Source: Glossina fuscipes (Eukaryota; Arthropoda; Insecta; Diptera; Glossinidae). Taken from it: a stretch of DNA of 64,000 nucleotides. Of this stretch, positions 63,088-64,000 are shown in pieces. The translations under genes and the position numbers were made by a program. The notes under the pieces were generated by a model. That model was not told the DNA's origin. It searched no databases and worked only from the letters and a program-made list of their open reading frames with translations. Positions within the stretch are counted from its first letter, which is position 1, and the number at the start of each line of letters is the position of its first letter. The stretch is taken from assembly GCF_014805625.2 (NCBI RefSeq), contig NW_023998422.1:9354394-9418393 (forward strand). Reading direction: 5' to 3'.

Positions 63088-63459
63088 TTGCTCTTACTGA
63101 CAGTCGATATTGTCGTCATTTTTACGGTAAACATAAACAAGGGTTTTGGATATTTTAACTTAGAATTGCATATATAACTATGTATGCGTGTATGAAAGCG
63201 TTTCATAACAGTCGTTTGAAAAAGTTTGCATACGGTTGGGAAAAACCTTTGGAAAAATGTTATTCCGTAGCTAGAATTCTGATGCGCTTAGAATTCGTGC
63301 AAGTGATCACATTTTTCCCCTTTTTTTCTTCTTTTGTAATGAAAAGAATACTTCAAGCAAACACATAGAGATTTTTTGAATATTCTTAGACCGAATTTGC
63401 AGAGCGTTCAGTATTAGTAGTACACTCGCAGCTTTCACTTTGAATCAATTGCTATAATG

Positions 63460-63560
63460 TAAGGCTGATCTATCTCAACTCCTTGCGGGTGCTGCTGTAT
63501 CTAGCTACACTTAACATATCTTTGTACCGCAGGGTAGTGTAGGATGTAAAACATGGTATA
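63460..63560 (+). repeat. 3' fragment of the 'GTCCGATC' repeat family
   Basis: 'ctgatctatctcaactcctt', 'gcgggtgctgctgtatctag' and 'accgcagggtagtgtaggat' match the 3' ends of other copies ('...tatttcaagtccgtttggg...'). Confidence 0.4.
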
Positions 63561-63714
63561 GTTCGAAACTACATTTCCGCAAAGAGCAGTCGGAAGTCTG
63601 TCATAAGGTTGATCAAATACGGTTACAAGACAAGCGGGTTTACGGGCTAAAATTTCAGTTTTAAAGAGTTTTTTATTTTACTTCCTATCTGCAATGCATC
63701 AGGCAAGTCTTTCT

Positions 63715-64000
63715 ATTGTATACCCGCCATTGAAGGATGGGGGCTACGCTCATTTTGTCAAAATATTTGCAACAACCAAAGATAGATAGAAAAAATCAGC
63801 CATGCCCACACAAATTCACAAGTGATTAAATTCTCGTTTTGTCCACTTTTTGGAAGTTTTATGCTCATTAATCATAAGGCAGACAAGACAGAATATTTAA
63901 AACTGTTTCGTACATAACTCAAATGAAGACATATTATCCGCCTGGTGGACGCAACAATCTGGTGGATTAATTTTTCCTTGAAAATACTATCAATACAGGC
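63715..64000 (+). mobile_element. mini-me-like repeat, running off the window
   Basis: 'tatacccgccattgaaggat', 'aaaatcagccatgcccacac', 'aatgaagacatattatccgc' and 'ctggtggattaatttttcct' match the 44785 and 49460 copies. Confidence 0.55.

Larger units (their letters stand above)
57700..64000. other. Right-end intergenic region; no gene seen
   Basis: Between the listed repeats it holds (TC)n tracts (57880-57902, 58282-58325), TATC units at about 58330-58350, very AT-rich sequence around the gap at 60189 and poly-T (63039-63086). No splice-supported coding exon was recognised. Confidence 0.45.

Overview
This window looks like AT-rich, intron- and repeat-laden genomic DNA from a higher fly (Diptera, Brachycera; a calyptrate such as a tsetse or muscid fly would fit, but the species cannot be fixed from the sequence). 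The reasons are fly-like proteins (a P-glycoprotein, ribosomal protein S23 and the nuclear-basket protein Megator/Tpr), short GT-AG introns, a pyrimidine-rich ribosomal-protein start region, many A/T homopolymers and (TA)n tracts, mariner-type transposon fossils, tRNA-derived SINEs, and repeats with (TA)n plus GTCY-type tracts like the dipteran mini-me elements. Two 10-N assembly gaps lie at 13480-13489 and 60189-60198.

Only three protein-coding genes can be supported. (1) 9311-13479, plus strand: the middle of an ABCB-type P-glycoprotein (Mdr) gene: the end of the first membrane domain, a complete first nucleotide-binding domain, the linker and the start of the second membrane domain. The 5' exons were not found and the 3' half is lost at the first gap. 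(2) 14681-15749, plus strand: a complete three-exon RpS23 gene, 143 residues, with only four coding bases in exon 1. (3) 17946-26639, minus strand: a complete six-exon Mtor (Megator/Tpr) gene, predicted 2434 residues. RpS23 and Mtor converge. From memory, Drosophila melanogaster RpS23 and Mdr50 map close together at 50E-F and Mtor at 48C, all on arm 2R, so the window is consistent with Muller element C.

The rest, about 80% of the window, has no gene I can support. At 1-9.3 kb there is a ~1-kb degenerate 16-bp minisatellite, a SINE copy and a broken non-LTR reverse transcriptase. At 26.7-36.6 kb there is intergenic DNA with a SINE, an internally deleted mariner that keeps both terminal repeats, and a second mariner fossil. 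At 36.6-42.3 kb there is a block rich in microsatellites and CAG/CAA runs but apparently free of the interspersed repeats found elsewhere. At 42.3-55 kb there are many mini-me-like and other interspersed repeats plus a third mariner fossil. At 55-57.3 kb there is a second microsatellite-rich block. The right end is repeat-rich, AT-rich DNA containing the second gap.

The genes do not form a functional system: one exports xenobiotics or lipids, one is a ribosomal decoding-centre protein and one is a nuclear pore basket protein. I found no undescribed biological system. The most useful observations are a 63-nt in-frame, stop-free intron hidden in the P-glycoprotein reading frame, an altered D-loop in that protein, a duplicated GGTAAGC at both ends of RpS23 intron 1, two tandem-repeat arrays, and several dated-looking transposon families.
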